From: Deltaproteobacteria bacterium
GTDB taxonomy: Bacteria; Desulfobacterota; Syntrophia; Syntrophales; Smithellaceae
NCBI GenBank assembly: GCA_009668925.1
Contig: SBEK01000039.1
Coordinates: 1 to 25,214 of the forward strand
DNA: 25,214 nt
Reading direction: 5' to 3'
The notes under the pieces: generated by a model
The model's input: only the letters and a program-made list of their open reading frames with translations
Database searches by the model: none
Told to the model about the DNA's origin: nothing
Made by a program: the position numbers and the translations under genes
Shown here: positions 23,122 through 25,214 of the stretch, piece after piece
How the letters are laid out: every line of letters begins with the position of its first letter
Numbering within the stretch: position 1 is the first letter of the stretch

Positions 23122-23754
23122 ATGGCCCCGAAAAAAGCAAGAGCGTTGAAAAGCAACGGTGAAACCGAATCGCGGCAGCAGATCCTTGACGCAGCCCTGG
23201 CTCTGTTTGCTCAAAAAGGTTACGCCGCCACGTCCATACGGGAAATCGTGGAAGCCGCGGGCATCACAGCGCCGTCCCTGTATTATTATTTTGGCAGCAA
23301 GGAAGGCCTCTACAGGGAGTTGATGCAGACGCACTGTTCGCAAATTGATTCCATGCTCGCGCTGCATACCTACACCCGGGAGAGCGCGAAGGACCGGCTG
23401 AAAGACCTTGCCGGTATGATTTTCCAGCATGTCATCGAAGACAGAAATTTCTTCCGGCTCATGTTTGCGGTTTATTACGGTCCGTCTCAGGGCGCGCCTT
23501 ATTGCGATTTTATTTCTTACCATGTCAAGTTTCACGCCGCGATCAGGAAGATTATCGAAGAAGGTATTTCGGCCAAAGAATTTCAGCCCGTCAATCCGGG
23601 GCATGTAACCTGGGTGATCCGCGGCGTCGTGCAACTGGCCATGGAAGAGCAAATCAAGGATGATCGGAAAAAAATCGACCGCGCGGGTTTGCAGAAGGTT
23701 TTGGACCTGATTTTGGAGCGCCTGGAACAGTCGCCGTGTGAAGGTGGAAAATAG
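23122..23754 (+). CDS. TetR family transcriptional regulator
   Basis: 210 residues, typical TetR length. After a short basic tail, residues about 17-65 form the DNA-binding domain: 'SRQQILDAALALFAQKGYAA', then the helix-turn-helix 'TSIREIVEAAGITAPSLYYY' ending in FGSKEGLY. The C-terminal ligand domain is not recognisable by sequence, as usual. The regulator is divergent from the transporter/CoA-transferase operon and upstream of an SDR gene, so it likely controls one or both, probably as a repressor released by an acyl-CoA or acid; that is inferred from context. GAGG lies about 10 bases before the ATG. Confidence 0.92.
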   Translation: MAPKKARALKSNGETESRQQILDAALALFAQKGYAATSIREIVEAAGITAPSLYYYFGSKEGLYRELMQTHCSQIDSMLALHTYTRESAKDRLKDLAGMIFQHVIEDRNFFRLMFAVYYGPSQGAPYCDFISYHVKFHAAIRKIIEEGISAKEFQPVNPGHVTWVIRGVVQLAMEEQIKDDRKKIDRAGLQKVLDLILERLEQSPCEGGK

Positions 23755-23837
23755 TTCCCGAGGGCACTCTTTCGAAACAAGGGTTGAGACATCGATGAAG
23801 GAATGACTGAATAAATAAATCTGGGGAGGCGAAATTT

Positions 23838-24638
23838 ATGGACTTGAAGATTAGAGATAAGGTTGCGGTAGTGACGGGCGCGGGCAACGGGATCGGCGAA
23901 GCCGTTGCGCTGCGCCTGGCGTCCGAAGGATCGAAAATCGCGGTAGCGGACCTGAATCCGGATGCGGCCGCGAAAGTTGTCGACGCGATCAGGGCCGGCG
24001 GCGGCGAGGCGTTGGCTGTGGTCTGCAATGCGACGGATCCTCAGGAGGTGGACCGCATGATCGAAAAGACCGTCCAGGCCTATGGCGTTGTCGACATCCT
24101 AGTGAACAATGTGGGCGGCGGATGGGGCATTGCCCTGATGGCTAAATCTTCCATCGAAGACTGGGATCAGACTATTGAAGTCAATTTGAAAAGCGCCTAC
24201 CTCTGCTGCCGCGCGGCCGCGAAAATCATGATTCCGCGGAAACAGGGCCGGCTGATCAATATGTCTTCCGTCTCGGGCAGGCAGGGAGAACAGCTCCTGG
24301 GGGCCTATTGCGCGGCAAAATTCGGTGTGATCGGGCTTACGCAAACCTTGGCCAAAGAATTGGCGCGTCACGATATTACCGTAAACGCCGTATGTCCGGG
24401 CTATGTTTTTACGCCAGGATGGGAAAGACTGGCGCAGGCGGTAAAAGACATCCAGCCGGCCTATGCGAACATGAGCCTTGAAGAGATATTCGAAGCACGG
24501 GTCAAGGCCGTCACGCCGCTTCGCCGTCCCCAATCCGCCGAGGAGATTGCCGGTCTGGTGGCTTATCTGGCCTCGCACGACGCCAGAAGCATCACGGGCC
24601 AGGCCTTAAGTATCGACGGCGGCATTGTGATGCGTTGA
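23838..24638 (+). CDS. SDR family oxidoreductase (FabG-like dehydrogenase/reductase)
   Basis: 266 residues, classical SDR length. The cofactor motif TGAGNGIG is at 13-20 and NNVG at 90-93 (NNAG in most members). The catalytic tetrad appears complete: N116, S144, Y157 and K161 (YCAAK). 'VNAVCPGYVFTPGW' and the C-terminal 'ITGQALSIDGG' are typical. Asp38 at the end of the second strand ('AVADLN') suggests NAD(H) rather than NADP(H). It probably oxidises or reduces a hydroxy/keto group, possibly on a 3-hydroxyacyl-CoA. GGGGAGG supports the start. It follows tetR by 83 bases on the same strand and may be co-transcribed. Confidence 0.92.
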   Translation: MDLKIRDKVAVVTGAGNGIGEAVALRLASEGSKIAVADLNPDAAAKVVDAIRAGGGEALAVVCNATDPQEVDRMIEKTVQAYGVVDILVNNVGGGWGIALMAKSSIEDWDQTIEVNLKSAYLCCRAAAKIMIPRKQGRLINMSSVSGRQGEQLLGAYCAAKFGVIGLTQTLAKELARHDITVNAVCPGYVFTPGWERLAQAVKDIQPAYANMSLEEIFEARVKAVTPLRRPQSAEEIAGLVAYLASHDARSITGQALSIDGGIVMR

Positions 24639-24951
24639 GAGTATCCGCAGATCCTGCGGGGCCGCGACCGTTCGCTTGTTTGAGAAAATTCGGCCCGAAC
24701 GGCAAGGAATGATATTATGACCAGCAGATATTTAGTAAATGATGGTCAGATGTTTTTCGCAATTATTTCGATAATATCGCCAAGCGAAGTGCTGTGTTTT
24801 TATGTATCACGCAAATATCTAATGTTATTAAGATATTGACATGTTATTCGTTTTGAGTCAGTAAAATCAGCATAAAAGGGTGAGGGAAATGATCTTCACA
24901 TTTCCCGTTGTTACGAGGAAAGGCAAAATAATCATTAAGGAGGAACAGGGC
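24639..24951. other. Intergenic region between the SDR gene and the second binding-protein gene
   Basis: 313 bases, clearly AT-rich after about 24710. It holds a CCGCAG/CTGCGG hairpin (24645-24659) and CCGTTCG/CGAACGG inverted repeats (24668-24702) just after the SDR gene, neither with a T run. ATTAT-TTCG-ATAAT lies at 24762-24775 and an operator-like palindrome at 24814-24837. No gene is seen. Confidence 0.55.
24814..24841 (+). promoter_or_regulatory. Palindrome overlapping a candidate -35 element of the second binding-protein gene
   Basis: AATATCT (24814-24820) and AGATATT (24831-24837) are perfect inverted repeats, with inner TAAT/ATTA extending the symmetry. The right arm overlaps TTGACA (24836-24841). 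The matching -10 is unclear: TAAAAT (24862-24867) is 20 bases away. An activator or repressor site is plausible. Confidence 0.4.
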
Positions 24952-25214
24952 ATGAAGCAGTTCAAGGTGTTTATTTGTCTGATTGCGGCGGTTATTTTTG
25001 TATCCTGGGCGGGAAATAGTAAAGCTGATGAAATCTTGATCGGGTATACGGGACCGCTTTCCGGTCCCGCCGCCGAATACGGTCAGGACATTTTTAACGG
25101 GGTGGATATGGCCGTTAAGGAATTGAATGCCGGCGGCGGCATAACGGTTCAGGGGAAAAAATACACCTTTAAAGTGGAGAAGCTTGACGACCGTATCGAT
25201 CCGACGCAGGCGGT
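24952..25214 (+). CDS. Liv-type ABC transporter periplasmic substrate-binding protein (5' part; runs off right edge)
   Basis: The first 87 complete codons are present. The ATG at 24952 follows AAGGAGG at good spacing. The signal peptide covers about 1-24 ('MKQFKVFICLIAAVIFVSWA' then GNSKA). The mature start 'DEILIGYTGPLSGPAAEYGQ' with 'GVDMAVKELNAGGGI' and 'KYTFKVEKLDDRIDPTQAV' is the typical N-terminal lobe of Peripla_BP_6 proteins. It differs clearly from the binding protein at 21389-22651, so the region carries two distinct liv-type binding proteins. It may head a second transporter operon beyond the window, or serve the same LivHMGF core. Confidence 0.9.
   Translation, partial: MKQFKVFICLIAAVIFVSWAGNSKADEILIGYTGPLSGPAAEYGQDIFNGVDMAVKELNAGGGITVQGKKYTFKVEKLDDRIDPTQA

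Overview
The window looks like chromosome of a Gram-negative, anaerobic Desulfobacterota (deltaproteobacterium), possibly a Syntrophales/Syntrophaceae-type organism. This is inferred from the rplU-rpmA-obg-proB order, the LemA/M48 pair, receptors with a reduced HAMP region, and the liv-type transporter, CoA-transferase and carboxyltransferase cassette typical of syntrophic or sulfate-reducing acid degraders. No marker gene fixes the taxon. I see no rRNA, tRNA, CRISPR array, transposase or phage gene.

Left part (1-6391, all minus strand): housekeeping genes. Read in transcription order these are a strong sigma70-type promoter, rplU, rpmA, a clean intrinsic terminator, obg, proB (ATGA overlap with obg), lemA, an M48 membrane metalloprotease, and the 5' part of a THUMP-domain RNA methyltransferase that runs off the left edge.

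Middle part (6400-13272, plus strand): a chemoreceptor island. Two paralogous chemoreceptors (overlapping by ATGA) and a third, HAMP-containing chemoreceptor each lie downstream of a sequence resembling a sigma28 (FliA) flagellar promoter. The third receptor is followed at 35 bases by a small exported Cache-domain protein and a large compound terminator. A CRP-like perfect palindrome sits upstream of the third receptor. An orphan stretch of about 300 bases without a convincing gene then precedes an MltB-like lytic transglycosylase, which ends in a bidirectional terminator.

Right part (13292-25214): an acid uptake and CoA-activation cassette. On the minus strand, in transcription order: a periplasmic binding protein, two permeases (livH, livM), two ATPases (livG, livF) and two different type III (CaiB/BaiF) CoA-transferases. 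From livH onward the genes overlap or nearly touch. A biotin-dependent carboxyltransferase beta subunit follows as a separate unit. On the plus strand, divergently, are a TetR regulator, an SDR dehydrogenase, and the start of a second liv-type binding protein running off the right edge. The simplest reading is import of an organic acid, transfer of CoA to it by a paired CoA-transferase, and further metabolism including (de)carboxylation. The substrate cannot be read from the sequence.

The observations most worth a second look are the physically coupled transporter/paired CoA-transferase cassette, the altered ABC signature of LivG, the diverged signalling tip of the second chemoreceptor, the receptor plus exported Cache-protein pair, and the shared sigma28-like promoter sequences.
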